DNA of 53,148 bases from Bdellovibrionales bacterium (GCA_009692515.1 SHZA01000009.1:1-53148); one strand, 5' to 3'; shown: positions 42,650-52,821, counted from the first letter of the stretch. Notes: generated by a model from the letters alone, not told the origin. Numbers and translations are program-made.

Positions 42650-43894
42650 ATGACGCAAAATTTGAGGAAACCGGGCAAAAGACTTTTTTTCTATCTGTCT
42701 TTTTTTGTGTTCGGTCTGGTCTGTTTTTTTAAATGGGTATTACCTAAGTCAGAGCATGCCGAACTCTCGGTGACAAAGGCGGGCATCGCTGCTTCCCTAA
42801 AATCTAGCTTGGATAGTAATTTTTTTCCAAATCGGGTTGAGGTGGAAAATGGAACAAGAAAAATAAATGCCATTCCTTCTTATACTTTAGATCTTCTGTC
42901 ACAACACAGAATGGAAAAAATATTTAGTCAATATCGTCCAGATTATGGAGCCTTCGTTGCCATTGATGCCGAGACGGGAGCTGTGCTCTCGTTACTTTCT
43001 TATAGTCGAGATCCGAATGATTTAGGTAATCTAAGTTTGAAGGCAACCTTTCCTGCCGCCTCTATTTTTAAGGTGGTAACGGCCGTTGCCGCGCTAGATC
43101 AAAAAAAGGCGGAGCCTAATACGATCGTTTCCTATACCGGGGCGAACCATACCCTGTACAAACAAAATCTATCGGAAAAGTTTAATCCTCGCTGGGCGAG
43201 ACATGTCACTTTACGCGAGGCCTTTGCGAGATCTATTAATACCGTATTTGGAAAGGTGGGGTTGTACCTTCTAAAACCGGAACAATTATTTGATTACGCA
43301 AAAAGATTTCAATTTAATTCAACGATAAATGCCGACGTCCCCGTACAGCCGGGTACCTTTTATCTCGAAGCGGAGAATGATTATAAAGTGGCCGAGGCCG
43401 CATCGGGTTTTACCCGCACCGCTCAGATGAGCCCATTGCAAGGAGCTCTCATGGCGGCCGCTATTATAAATGAAGGGGTGATGATGGAACCCTATCTCGT
43501 CTCCTCCCTGCACACTCCACAGGGTGAAATTATTTACAAGGTTCAAATCAAGCCTCTAGGTCAGGTGATGCAGTCAGATAGCGCTCTCAAAATGCGCTCG
43601 ATGATGACCGAAACTGTCATCAGAGGCACTTCACAAAAGTCTTTTCGTGATCTTTTGAGAAAGAAGAAATCACAGGAGATCGAAATGGGCGGCAAAACGG
43701 GCCATCTAACAGGCCTATCTCCTAAAGGTAATTATGATTGGTTTATCGGCTATGCCACCGATGGAAAAAAGAGAGTGGCTATTGCGGCCCTTACCATCAA
43801 TGAAGACACATGGAGAGTTAAAGCCTCTTACTTAGCCAGACAATTTTTTGAGGGATATTTTAAGACAATAAAACCAACGGAGATTAAACCCTAA
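42650..43894 (+). CDS. Transpeptidase-only penicillin-binding protein
   Basis: A 414-residue membrane-anchored DD-transpeptidase. One N-terminal helix (FFYLSFFVFGLVCFFKWVL) is followed by the penicillin-binding domain: FPAASIFKVVTAVAAL (Ser nucleophile, Lys), SINTVFGKVG (SxN) and GGKTGHLTG (KTG). It lacks the large N-terminal dimerisation domain of FtsI/PBP2, so it is a small class B-type or PbpA-like protein. It may act in peptidoglycan remodelling. It is followed 10 bp later by an unknown membrane protein gene and then clpS. Confidence 0.92.
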   Translation: MTQNLRKPGKRLFFYLSFFVFGLVCFFKWVLPKSEHAELSVTKAGIAASLKSSLDSNFFPNRVEVENGTRKINAIPSYTLDLLSQHRMEKIFSQYRPDYGAFVAIDAETGAVLSLLSYSRDPNDLGNLSLKATFPAASIFKVVTAVAALDQKKAEPNTIVSYTGANHTLYKQNLSEKFNPRWARHVTLREAFARSINTVFGKVGLYLLKPEQLFDYAKRFQFNSTINADVPVQPGTFYLEAENDYKVAEAASGFTRTAQMSPLQGALMAAAIINEGVMMEPYLVSSLHTPQGEIIYKVQIKPLGQVMQSDSALKMRSMMTETVIRGTSQKSFRDLLRKKKSQEIEMGGKTGHLTGLSPKGNYDWFIGYATDGKKRVAIAALTINEDTWRVKASYLARQFFEGYFKTIKPTEIKP

Positions 43895-43904
43895 CATTTA
43901 TAAT

Positions 43905-44504
43905 ATGACTACCGTTCTACCTATTTTAACTCTGCTTATCTCCTTTTCCTTAGTCGTGACTGCTGACGCGAAAAACAAAAAAACTATCATCGAAAAATTT
44001 AATTGTTTATCTCTTTATGAAAAGGTGGGGGTCGGAGCCGGTGTCTTGACCTTGATCACTGGAGGCCTTCTTTTTAGTTGGGGAGGCCCAAAGAAAAAGG
44101 ATGAAAAAACGGTCAAGATTAAACCACACCCCATGCCAACAGCGGCAGATATTTCTATTAATAAGCTTGAAAATGATCGTGATCTATTTTCAAGGGGATC
44201 CGATCTTACCGATTATATTTTAGTCACCTACGCAGAAGATCCTAAGTTTTCTAGACGCTTAAGCCAATTCATTAATGAGCATCCGCTGGAGGCTTTAACG
44301 GCACTTAGGGCCAGAACCCATATAGAGAACTCTCGATCTAAGTCGGCAAAAGAGCTCTTTAAAGAGATGGGGCGCAGTGCCTACTACCCTCTGACTTTTG
44401 CTTGGATCATCACTGAGGTATATAATGAAGGTGATAGGGCTGATAAAAAAACACTACGCAATATCGTAGAGGTAATGGAAAGTTCGATTCAGACAGTTCC
44501 TTGA
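43905..44504 (+). CDS. Hypothetical anchored protein, 199 aa
   Basis: Family not recognised. It has an N-terminal signal-like segment (TVLPILTLLISFSLVVTADA), a second hydrophobic stretch (VGVGAGVLTLITGGLLFSWG), a Lys-rich linker, then a helical domain of about 120 residues (LTDYILVTYAEDPKFSRRLSQFI to NIVEVMESSIQTV). It begins 10 bp after the PBP, so it may be cotranscribed and work at the membrane with it. There is no clear ribosome binding site. Confidence 0.75.
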   Translation: MTTVLPILTLLISFSLVVTADAKNKKTIIEKFNCLSLYEKVGVGAGVLTLITGGLLFSWGGPKKKDEKTVKIKPHPMPTAADISINKLENDRDLFSRGSDLTDYILVTYAEDPKFSRRLSQFINEHPLEALTALRARTHIENSRSKSAKELFKEMGRSAYYPLTFAWIITEVYNEGDRADKKTLRNIVEVMESSIQTVP

Positions 44505-44544
44505 TTGGGGATTATTCTCGGCCCCATCGAAATCGGAGAGTGCT

Positions 44545-44919
44545 ATGACAGAAAAAATAAAATATGAGGAGGAGCATGGCGTTGAACATAATAAGGAACA
44601 CCCAGAGGACCACCGACTCGAACAGTCGGGCACTCACGCGCTAGTCCGCCCTGAGAATAAAACTAAAACTCCCTCCTTTTACAAAGTTATTTTATTGAAT
44701 GATGATTTTACGCCTAGAGAATATGTAGTGTTGGTATTGCAGAAATTTTTCAAAAAAACGGACCAGGAGGCCACCCACTTAATGTTACAGGTGCATCACA
44801 AAGGTATGGGCGTCGCTGGCATTTTTACCTGTGAAATTGCAGAAACCAAATCCTATCAAGTGAACGAGTATTCGAAAAAACATAAGTACCCACTTAAGTG
44901 TGTGGTGGAGGCCGCATGA
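44545..44919 (+). CDS. clpS: ATP-dependent Clp protease adaptor ClpS
   Basis: ClpS (124 aa) delivers N-degron substrates to ClpAP. The core is intact: FYKVILLNDDFTPREYVVLVL with the peptide-binding DD/N region, then VHHKGMGVAGIFTCEIAETK. The N-terminal ~45 residues are a charged, histidine-rich extension (EEEHGVEHNKEHPEDHRLEQ) longer than usual. GGAG is well placed before the ATG. The stop overlaps the clpA start by four bases. Confidence 0.95.
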   Translation: MTEKIKYEEEHGVEHNKEHPEDHRLEQSGTHALVRPENKTKTPSFYKVILLNDDFTPREYVVLVLQKFFKKTDQEATHLMLQVHHKGMGVAGIFTCEIAETKSYQVNEYSKKHKYPLKCVVEAA

Positions 44920-47231
44920 GACTCACGCCTGAAGTTGAAAACATGATGAGTGTGGTGATGAAGTATGCCTCGGAGCACCATGACGAGTTTGTCACCTTGG
45001 AGCATCTGCTTTTAATTTTAAGTGAAGATTCTGAGGTCGTTGATATTATCGAGGGCTGTGGCGGCAACAGTGAGGGTTTAAAAACGGCACTTATTGAATT
45101 TATGGCACGACACTCGCCGAAATTGGAGGGTTTTTCCGAGAACCAGACTGGAACGAGTTCATCACCTGAAGAACTGGCCGAATATAAACCGACTATTACC
45201 TTAGCCTTTCACCGAGTGGTTCAGCGAGCTATCATGCAGGTGGAAAGTTCGGGACGAGAGACTGTGAGCACTGGAAATGTTTTAATCTCATTGCTTTTAG
45301 AAAAAGATTCTCACGCCGTTTATTTATTAGAGAAACAGGGGGTGACCCAATTCGATGTCGTTAACTATTTTTCTCATGGCATTGAAAAGGAGAGTTCGGG
45401 AATCGATGATAGTCAGGATGAGGATGGAGTTGAGGGAGGGGCTGCAAAGGGATCTCCGCTTGCTAGTTTTTGTATTAATTTAAATGAGAGAGCTCGTGAT
45501 GGCCTGATCGATCCTTTAATTGGCAGGACCGATGTGATTGAGCGGGTTTTGCAAATTCTTGCTCGGAGAACTAAAAACAATGTGCTTCTTGTAGGTGATA
45601 GTGGAGTTGGCAAAACAGCCATTGCCGATGGACTGGCATTACAGATCGTAAATCATGAGGCTCCTCCTAAACTTAAAGATTCGGTAATCTATTCACTCGA
45701 CATGGGAGCTCTACTTTCTGGCACCAAGTATCGCGGCGATTTTGAAGCGAGATTAAAAGGGGTACTAAAGGCGCTAGAAAAAGAACGAGGAGCTATTCTT
45801 TTTATCGATGAGCTTCATACTATTGTAGGGGCTGGAGCTACGAGTGGTGGGTCGGTCGATGCGGCAAATTTACTAAAGCCTGCGCTAGCCAATCGTGCAC
45901 TCACCTGCATAGGGTCTACTACCTATAAAGAATTACGGGCCCACCTAGAAAAGGACGCCGGCCTTTTAAGAAGATTTCAACGCATCGACATCAAGCCTCC
46001 CAGTGTGGCTGAGACCATTAAGATTTTAGCTGGGCTTAAATCTCGCTATGAAGAGTTCCATCAAGTTTATTACAGCGAACAGGCTATCAAAGCCTGTGTA
46101 GAACTTTCGGACCGTTATATTCACGGTAGACCCCTCCCCGATAAGGCGATCGATGTGATGGATGAAGCCGGAGCAAGAAGCCGATTAAAATCTAATAAGA
46201 TTAAAAAGATAGAGATCACTATTGATGATGTAGAAAAGGTGATCTCTTTTATTGCCCAGGTGCCGGCAAAATCGGTATCCTCAAGTGATAAATTGAAATT
46301 GAAAGAATTAGAATCCTCCTTAATGAGTGTAATCTTTGGGCAGGAGGAGGCGATTAAAAATCTAGCCTCGTCGATAAAACTTTCTAGAGCAGGGTTGTCG
46401 GATGGTAATAAACCTATTGGATCCTATCTTTTTACAGGCCCTACGGGGGTAGGAAAAACTGAGGTGGCAAGGCAACTTGCTAAAATTTTAGGCACCGAAC
46501 TATTGCGTTTTGACATGAGTGAGTACATGGAGAAACATGCCGTTTCCAGATTGGTGGGAGCCCCTCCAGGCTATGTGGGCTATGATGAAGGGGGATTACT
46601 GACCGAGGCGGTTTCGAAAAATCCCTATGCCGTTCTTCTCTTCGATGAGATGGAAAAGGCGCACATTGAAATATCTAATATTTTATTGCAGGTGATGGAC
46701 AATGGTAAACTCACCGACACCAATGGCAAGATGGTAGATTTCAGAAATGTAATTCTTATTATGACCTCCAACGCCGGAGCTAGAGAGATGGGTAAACAGG
46801 GTATCGGTATCCGTCCTGCGTCGGTATCTAATCGCTCGGTGGAGGCGGTAAAAAAAATGTTTTCGCCGGAATTTATTAATCGGCTAGATGCTATCGTGGC
46901 CTTTAAGGCCCTCCCCAAAGAAATTTTATTGAGGGTTATAGATAAATTAATGATTGAGCTGTCTGATCAATTAGTAGAAAAGGGAATCACACTTAACTTA
47001 AGTAATGAGGCAAAGGAGTGGTTGTTTGAAAAGGCCTACGACCCAAGCTATGGAGCACGCCCTTTTGCGAGAGCTATTAGCGAGCACATAAAAAAAAGAA
47101 TGGTAGATGAAATATTATTTGGAAATTTAGTAGCGGGAGGGCATGTGGATGTGGGAGTGAAAGATAAAATCCTGGAATTTAGGATCCAGACGAAACTATT
47201 ATCCAAGGTCACTAAGGTCGGTCGGGTATGA
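44916..47231 (+). CDS. clpA: ATP-dependent Clp protease ATPase ClpA
   Basis: ClpA (771 aa) unfolds substrates for ClpP. N domain (LTPEVENMMSVVMKYASEHH), first AAA+ module with GDSGVGKTAIA and LFIDELHTIVGAG, second with GPTGVGKTEVARQL and LLFDEMEKAH. A ClpP-docking loop of the IGF/IGL type appears as IGI in GKQGIGIRPAS. ATG 44916 overlaps the clpS stop (ATGA); the frame opens further up at a GTG but the N domain starts here. There is no clpP in the window. Confidence 0.97.
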   Translation: MRLTPEVENMMSVVMKYASEHHDEFVTLEHLLLILSEDSEVVDIIEGCGGNSEGLKTALIEFMARHSPKLEGFSENQTGTSSSPEELAEYKPTITLAFHRVVQRAIMQVESSGRETVSTGNVLISLLLEKDSHAVYLLEKQGVTQFDVVNYFSHGIEKESSGIDDSQDEDGVEGGAAKGSPLASFCINLNERARDGLIDPLIGRTDVIERVLQILARRTKNNVLLVGDSGVGKTAIADGLALQIVNHEAPPKLKDSVIYSLDMGALLSGTKYRGDFEARLKGVLKALEKERGAILFIDELHTIVGAGATSGGSVDAANLLKPALANRALTCIGSTTYKELRAHLEKDAGLLRRFQRIDIKPPSVAETIKILAGLKSRYEEFHQVYYSEQAIKACVELSDRYIHGRPLPDKAIDVMDEAGARSRLKSNKIKKIEITIDDVEKVISFIAQVPAKSVSSSDKLKLKELESSLMSVIFGQEEAIKNLASSIKLSRAGLSDGNKPIGSYLFTGPTGVGKTEVARQLAKILGTELLRFDMSEYMEKHAVSRLVGAPPGYVGYDEGGLLTEAVSKNPYAVLLFDEMEKAHIEISNILLQVMDNGKLTDTNGKMVDFRNVILIMTSNAGAREMGKQGIGIRPASVSNRSVEAVKKMFSPEFINRLDAIVAFKALPKEILLRVIDKLMIELSDQLVEKGITLNLSNEAKEWLFEKAYDPSYGARPFARAISEHIKKRMVDEILFGNLVAGGHVDVGVKDKILEFRIQTKLLSKVTKVGRV

Positions 47232-47279
47232 AACCATTGAAAACAAATAAGGACTGAGAATAAAAAAACAGGAAGAACA

Positions 47280-47522
47280 ATGAAGATCGGTAATCCCAAT
47301 AATCCGCTTGAAGGAATCACTCTAGAGATGATGTTGACCGAACTAGTCGATAAATATGGTTGGTATGAGCTTTCACTAGATATTAATATTAATTGTTTTA
47401 AGAGTAACCCTAGCATTAAATCGAGCTTAACTTTTTTACGTCGCACTCCATGGGCTAGAGCCAAAGTAGAGGATCTATTCCGATGGCATTTAAGGAAACA
47501 GGAATCGGACGATTCTAAATAA
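47280..47522 (+). CDS. VF530-type (DUF2132) DNA-binding protein
   Basis: An 80-residue protein matching the VF530 family almost throughout: [40 protein letters not shown] and [11 protein letters not shown]. Structural studies of the family suggest a DNA-binding fold; the physiological role is unknown. AGGAAG precedes the ATG. It is 48 bp after clpA and may be cotranscribed with it. Confidence 0.88.
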   Translation: MKIGNPNNPLEGITLEMMLTELVDKYGWYELSLDININCFKSNPSIKSSLTFLRRTPWARAKVEDLFRWHLRKQESDDSK

Positions 47523-47582
47523 GAAACTCTTTCCTGAGTCCTTTACCGTTTTAACCTTTTAAATAATTCATTTGTGAGGACT

Positions 47583-47611
47583 GTAAACCTAATCGGGAAG
47601 ATTAGGTTTAC
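47583..47611. repeat. Perfect 12-bp inverted repeat at the glycosyltransferase stop
   Basis: GTAAACCTAATC (47583-47594), loop GGGAA, GATTAGGTTTAC (47600-47611). It includes the stop codon of the minus-strand gene (47589-47591). No T-run follows on either strand, so it is not a simple intrinsic terminator; it may help convergent genes terminate or protect a 3' end. Confidence 0.85.
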
Positions 47612-49052
47612 GCTCCCATAAACAGTTGTGATCTTCAAAATGGCTCAGCAGGTAATGTTTTTCTTTTCTTAAAATTCCATTCATATAGTTTTCCTCGATC
47701 GCGATTCTTAATACCTTGGGATCAGAAAAGCGATTCTGCTCTGCTCGAGAGTCTGGGGGAAATGAGTAAACTGGATTAGCCCACCCCATGCTACTATCGG
47801 CATTAAAAACAAAGGCGGGACATTTGCTTGGCCAAATATACATGATCGGTTCTGACCGAGAGGTGGTGGTAAGTGCTCTTTCTAGGGAACTTACCTGTTC
47901 GCGTAGATACCTCTGATCATTTCTAACTGTGGGAAAGGGCATGAAAAATAAGATAACGGCTAATGCTAGCAAGCCGGTGGAAATCCAAAAATTTTCCACT
48001 TGAAAATGCACTAAAATCCCAGTGATTAAGATGGTGAAAATAGGAATGATAAATAAAAGACTATAGGCCCATAGAGGAGTTAATAGAAAAAGAGCTGAAG
48101 ATATTCCAGCAATTAATAGTGGGGTCAGCGTCGAAGCTCGCCAGGTGTTTTTGCGTAGGAGAACGGCGACACTAAAAAAAAGCAGTATTAAAGTAATGAT
48201 AATAAAGGGGCCATCCCAAGATTGGATACTTCCGATTAAATAAGGGATCTTGTTCCATCTAACTCTTCTAATAGCAAGTTCCCAATTGTGAAAAAAAAGC
48301 ATGTCGACCGCCTCTGCCAAGCAGCCCTGTACTTTTAGCGCAACGCCTATTGCGAGAATTACCAAAAGCTCTCCAAGAATAACCACTCCTCGTCGATAGA
48401 ATGATCTATTATCCGCATTTCTTACTGTAGGGTGAAAAAAATCTCCTAGGAGAATGGGAATGTTAATAGGTAGAAACTTGGGGTGAAGGCCAACGCAAAT
48501 ACCCAAAACAATACCGGAAAAAAAGCGATACCCTTTAGACCAGAGATAAAACCAGAGTACAAAAAATAGGCCTACTAAAACCTCGGGTCGACTTCTGAAT
48601 CCATTAAATTGCACCGTCATAGTACTTAAATAAAGAACGGCAGAAAAAAAGCCCAAGGAGGTTTGTTTTGTTAAGGAGTTAACGCAGAGAAAGGTGAAAA
48701 ACGCGGTCAGTAGCGTGAGTGCTAGATTAAAATAGCGGAGAGAAAATAGGGTGGCGGGAGTGGCTAGTTCTAATCCTCTTAATTTTAAAAACAGTACATT
48801 TGTCCATGCCGTCAAAGGACCATGGTGTTCAAAAAAATCTTTGAAGATTATTTTCCCATTTAGAATATTCCACGCAACATGGGTGTGTTGTAGTTCATCT
48901 TGGTGAAGAATATCCGATACCACCGCGTAAAGAAGATGTTTTACTTCAAGTCCTAACAGGAGAAGGCCCAGGAGAATCAAGAAAATATTGACCCCTTTCA
49001 TATGGGGTAAGCTTTTAATGAAACTTTTAAAGGGGTGGGAGCCGTTTTCCAT
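47589..49052 (-). CDS. Integral membrane glycosyltransferase, GT39/PMT-like
   Basis: A 487-residue membrane protein with about eleven hydrophobic segments. Early in the protein, ILHQDELQHTHVAWNILNGK and KDFFEHHGPLTAWTN form the acidic first periplasmic loop expected for GT-C transferases such as ArnT/PMT relatives that use polyprenyl-linked sugars. RSRPEVLVGLFFVLWFYLW follows. The start at 49052 could also be the in-frame ATG at MKGVNIF, giving a shorter head. It stands alone between two plus-strand genes. The acceptor is unknown. Confidence 0.85.
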   Translation of the reverse strand: MENGSHPFKSFIKSLPHMKGVNIFLILLGLLLLGLEVKHLLYAVVSDILHQDELQHTHVAWNILNGKIIFKDFFEHHGPLTAWTNVLFLKLRGLELATPATLFSLRYFNLALTLLTAFFTFLCVNSLTKQTSLGFFSAVLYLSTMTVQFNGFRSRPEVLVGLFFVLWFYLWSKGYRFFSGIVLGICVGLHPKFLPINIPILLGDFFHPTVRNADNRSFYRRGVVILGELLVILAIGVALKVQGCLAEAVDMLFFHNWELAIRRVRWNKIPYLIGSIQSWDGPFIIITLILLFFSVAVLLRKNTWRASTLTPLLIAGISSALFLLTPLWAYSLLFIIPIFTILITGILVHFQVENFWISTGLLALAVILFFMPFPTVRNDQRYLREQVSSLERALTTTSRSEPIMYIWPSKCPAFVFNADSSMGWANPVYSFPPDSRAEQNRFSDPKVLRIAIEENYMNGILRKEKHYLLSHFEDHNCLWERKPNLPD

Positions 49053-49159
49053 CGATTCATTGTACCAGATAGCTGAAAAGCAGAGTTGTGACTCACCGCG
49101 ATTTTAAAGGTTTTTGGAATTAATTGACCCTGTTTTTTAGGTCGTGTTAGTTTCCATGG

Positions 49160-50917
49160 GTGATTACTCATCTAAATATAAAAGGCTTAGCTATTATTGA
49201 AAACCTGGAGATAGATTTTTCCTCTGGGTTTAACGTGATTACCGGGGAGACTGGAGCGGGTAAGTCGATCTTGATTTTAGCGTTGCATTTTTTAACAGGA
49301 AGTAAAGTCTCTTCCGATGTGGTGAGAAGTGGAGGGGAGACCGCCTCGGTTGCGGGAGAGTTTTTAGTGCGTTCAAACCATCCTTCCGTTGCGGCACTGA
49401 GAGAACTGGGCATTGAGGTGGAACTGGAGGGAACCGATGCGATAATTCTAATTCGTCGTCAACTGTCCTCTAAAGGAAGATCACAGGCCTGGATTAATGA
49501 TGTGGCCGTCTCCAGTTTAAGTCTTAAAGAAATTGGAATGGGGCTGATAGATATTTTTGCCCAGCATGAAAATCAACGGCTCATGAATCCTCAAGAGCAT
49601 ATTCGCTATTTGGATCAGTTTTCTAGTAGCCCCAAGGAGCTGCGGGAGGTGCATACCCAATACCATTCCTGTGAGGCTATTATTACGGAGATGGATGCGA
49701 TTATTAATAGGGTTGCTAGCTCGCAGCGAGACAGAGATTACCTAACCTATCGACTAGAAGAATTAAAAAAATTTCATCCTACTATTAAAGACTATCAAAC
49801 TATCGGTGCACTTTGCGAATCGGCCGATAAGGTTTCGGCAGAGAGAGAGATTCTTAGCGAAGCCGTCGCCTATTTAGAAACTGGAGATTCTAATTCAGTA
49901 AGTTCCCTACTCTGGGCGCTATCTAAAACCCTGGGAAAGCTAGGGGAACCTAATGAGAAAATAAGGGCACGAGCGGAATCGGTTGCTGCAGAGTTAGAGG
50001 ATCTTCATTTTACCTTAACCCAAAGATTGGCTGCATTTGATGTGGATGAATCCTCTTTAGAGGAGGCCAGTGGACGACAGTTTGGCTATCAAGAGCTTTT
50101 TAGAAAACATAACGTAAAAACGGTAGATGAATTGGTCGAGGCCTTTCACTCTTTAGAGGAGGGTCTGGGAGCGCTGGAATCTGCTAAGGAGAAAATTACG
50201 GATGGGATCAATCGCCTCATTGTGGCGGTCGCAGAGCTTGAAAAGGCTAGTAAAAAATTAACCGACGTTCGTAAAAAAACGGCGGCTATTTTAAAGAAAA
50301 AGGTAGAGACTGAAATCCATGAATTATCAATGGTTGGAGCGAGATTTGATTTTGAATGGGTGAAGATAGATAGGAATATTACCGAACTGTCTCTTTCTGG
50401 TGTCGATAGTAAACTTCATGTGGCGTATGAAAAAATAGCAAACACATTAAAATGCATGGGACCTTCTGGCGCAGAAAAGGTACATTTTTTATTGTCGAGT
50501 AATCCGGGGGAACCTACGTTGCCTTTAGTGAAGTCGGCCTCTGGAGGAGAACTTTCTCGAATTATGTTGGCGATTAAAAAAACATTGGCCGCCGATGCGG
50601 AAACGTGCGTTCTTGTCTTTGATGAAATAGATACCGGAATTTCTGGAAGTGTGGCCGATGTCGTGGGAAGAAAAATGAGAGAGCTGGCCGCCCATTTTCA
50701 GGTCATCTGTATTTCTCATCTTCCCCAGGTGGCCGTTTACGCCGACACCCATTGTTTAGTAAGAAAACAGGGGAAAAAGAATCGGACAGAAACGGAGATC
50801 ATACGATTGAGCATCGAGGACAGTGCTAAGGAAATTGCTCGATTACTTTCTGGTAGGGACGTGAGTCCTTCAAGTTTAGCCCATGCCAAAAATCTGATGG
50901 CCCAGGCGAGAACTTAA
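49160..50917 (+). CDS. recN: DNA repair protein RecN
   Basis: RecN (585 aa) is an SMC-like ATPase that acts early in double-strand break repair. The N-terminus MITHLNIKGLAIIENLEIDF and Walker A GETGAGKS (29-36), central coiled coil (about 160-380) and C-terminal signature ASGGELSRIMLAIK plus Walker B VLVFDEIDTGISG are all present. The start is GTG. No LexA-like box is recognised in the 107-bp upstream spacer. Slightly longer than the usual ~555 residues. Confidence 0.96.
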   Translation: MITHLNIKGLAIIENLEIDFSSGFNVITGETGAGKSILILALHFLTGSKVSSDVVRSGGETASVAGEFLVRSNHPSVAALRELGIEVELEGTDAIILIRRQLSSKGRSQAWINDVAVSSLSLKEIGMGLIDIFAQHENQRLMNPQEHIRYLDQFSSSPKELREVHTQYHSCEAIITEMDAIINRVASSQRDRDYLTYRLEELKKFHPTIKDYQTIGALCESADKVSAEREILSEAVAYLETGDSNSVSSLLWALSKTLGKLGEPNEKIRARAESVAAELEDLHFTLTQRLAAFDVDESSLEEASGRQFGYQELFRKHNVKTVDELVEAFHSLEEGLGALESAKEKITDGINRLIVAVAELEKASKKLTDVRKKTAAILKKKVETEIHELSMVGARFDFEWVKIDRNITELSLSGVDSKLHVAYEKIANTLKCMGPSGAEKVHFLLSSNPGEPTLPLVKSASGGELSRIMLAIKKTLAADAETCVLVFDEIDTGISGSVADVVGRKMRELAAHFQVICISHLPQVAVYADTHCLVRKQGKKNRTETEIIRLSIEDSAKEIARLLSGRDVSPSSLAHAKNLMAQART

Positions 50918-50970
50918 TATGACATTGTAATTTTAAATTGTATTTTTTTGTTTTTTGTTAAGGGGTGTGT

Positions 50971-52779
50971 GTGTCGGCTTTACCTATTATGATCGGTGTT
51001 CTCTGTGTGCTGGCCATTGCCTATCGTTATTACAGTGCTTTTCTCGCCGCTAAAGTGTGCGTCTTAGACGATAAAAGAGTCACTCCAGCGCACACCCATA
51101 ATGACGGACAAAATTATCATCCCACCCATAAATGGGTTTTGTTTGGCCACCATTTCGCGGCGATATCTGGCGCAGGCCCTTTAATTGGTCCTGTACTTGC
51201 GGCGCAATTTGGATATTTGCCGGGGTTATTGTGGTTATTAATTGGAGTGGTACTGGCCGGAGCGGTGCAGGATTTTATTGTGTTGGTAGCCTCGGTTAGA
51301 AACGACGGAAAATCTCTTGCAGAGATTGTGAAACGGGAAATAGGTCCTGTAGCTGGGATTGCAGCAGGGATGGCAATTATTTTTATTCTTGTCATTGCGT
51401 TAGCGGGACTAGGAATTGTGGTGGTGAATGCATTGGCGGAAAGTGTGTGGGGAACCTTTACCATCGCGATGACGATTCCTATCGCCTTCATGATGGGGAT
51501 CTATTCCTATCGCTTAAGAGTGGGAAAAATAGGTGAAGCGACTATTTTTGGAGTGGCGGCCCTTTTATTATCGGTAGCGGCTGGGCGGGCGGTAGCTGAA
51601 AGTGGTTGGGGACACATTTTCCTTCTTTCAAAAAATCAGATTACACTATCACTGATGATCTATGGCTTTTTTGCCTCTGTACTTCCCGTGTGGTTATTGC
51701 TGTGCCCGAGAGACTATCTTTCCTCTTTTTTAAAAATCGGAACTATTTTGCTTCTGGTAGTGGGGGTCATTATTATTAATCCCACCTTGCGACTTCCGGC
51801 GATTACGGAATTTGTTCATGGAGGTGGCCCTATTATTCCTGGAAAGGTATTCCCGTTTGTTTTTATTACCATCATGTGTGGAGCGGTTTCTGGATTTCAT
51901 TCTTTGGTAGCTTCCGGGACCACACCTAAAATGGTTTCGAAAGAATCGCATTGTCGAACTATTGGGTATGGCGCGATGCTGATTGAGGGATTAGTGGGAA
52001 TTGTGGCGCTAATAGCTGTGAGTCACTTAGCCCCTGGAGATTATTTTGCGATTAATGTTCCCAAGGATAAAATGCCCTCTTTGAATCTAATGGGATATCA
52101 CATTGAGGAGCTGCCTGTTTTAGAGGTGCAGGTGGAGGAGAAGGTGGAGGGTCGCACCGGAGGGGCGGTGTCTCTGGCGATTGGAATGGCTAAAATTTTT
52201 AGTGCTCTTCCTGGCTTTAAGGGGCTTATGGCCTACTGGTACCATTTCGCGATCATGTTTGAGGCTCTATTTATTTTAACAACGATCGATACCGGAACGC
52301 GCATTGCGAGATTTGTATTACAGGAGATGCTAGGGAAGGTTCTTCCCCGTTTTGGAAAAAATGATTGGCTACCAGGAACCCTTCTGACCTCATTGCTGAC
52401 GGTGTCTGCCTGGGGATATTTTATTTTTACTGGTAACATCGCCACTATTTGGCCCATGTTTGGAATTGCAAATCAGCTTTTAGCCGCTATTGCTTTATGT
52501 GTGGGGACGACGATTATCCTTAAAACTCGCGGCCTAAAGTATGCTTGGATTACTTTGGTTCCCATGCTGTTTGTTCTGGTAACTACGGGCACGGCTGCGT
52601 GGGAGATGGTGACAACCACCTTTTTAAATTGGACGCGAAGTGAAGTTGTGTCTGAAAAAATTAGGGGCTATGTCGATATTTCACTCACCTTATTTATTGT
52701 AATGTGCGTTGTAATTGTGATGATAGCTGCTGCTGGAAAATGGAGGTTGATCCAAAGTAAAACGGAGAGGTCTTTCTAG
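50971..52779 (+). CDS. cstA: Carbon starvation protein A, CstA (peptide/pyruvate transporter)
   Basis: A ~602-residue inner-membrane protein with at least 14 hydrophobic segments. CstA hallmarks include TPAHTHNDGQNYHPTHKWVL, GHHFAAISGAGPLIGPVLA and the C-terminal TGNIATIWPMFGIANQLLAA. CstA proteins have been linked to peptide uptake and, in E. coli, to pyruvate. Two GTG codons are possible (50965, 50971); AAGGGG at 50960-50965 fits the second better. Shorter than the 701-residue E. coli protein, as common outside enterics. No two-component partner is next to it. Confidence 0.95.
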   Translation: MSALPIMIGVLCVLAIAYRYYSAFLAAKVCVLDDKRVTPAHTHNDGQNYHPTHKWVLFGHHFAAISGAGPLIGPVLAAQFGYLPGLLWLLIGVVLAGAVQDFIVLVASVRNDGKSLAEIVKREIGPVAGIAAGMAIIFILVIALAGLGIVVVNALAESVWGTFTIAMTIPIAFMMGIYSYRLRVGKIGEATIFGVAALLLSVAAGRAVAESGWGHIFLLSKNQITLSLMIYGFFASVLPVWLLLCPRDYLSSFLKIGTILLLVVGVIIINPTLRLPAITEFVHGGGPIIPGKVFPFVFITIMCGAVSGFHSLVASGTTPKMVSKESHCRTIGYGAMLIEGLVGIVALIAVSHLAPGDYFAINVPKDKMPSLNLMGYHIEELPVLEVQVEEKVEGRTGGAVSLAIGMAKIFSALPGFKGLMAYWYHFAIMFEALFILTTIDTGTRIARFVLQEMLGKVLPRFGKNDWLPGTLLTSLLTVSAWGYFIFTGNIATIWPMFGIANQLLAAIALCVGTTIILKTRGLKYAWITLVPMLFVLVTTGTAAWEMVTTTFLNWTRSEVVSEKIRGYVDISLTLFIVMCVVIVMIAAAGKWRLIQSKTERSF

Positions 52780-52792
52780 ACGCTCTCCGTTT
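52760..52792. terminator. Bidirectional terminator-like hairpin after cstA
   Basis: AAACGGAGAG (52760-52769) pairs with CTCTCCGTTT (52783-52792), ten perfect pairs, with the cstA stop in the loop. Only short T runs follow on each strand, then A8 on plus. It serves convergent genes, cstA and the Gly-rich gene. Confidence 0.65.
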
Positions 52793-52821
52793 AAAAAAAA
52801 TAATTATATAGTAGTCGGGGG

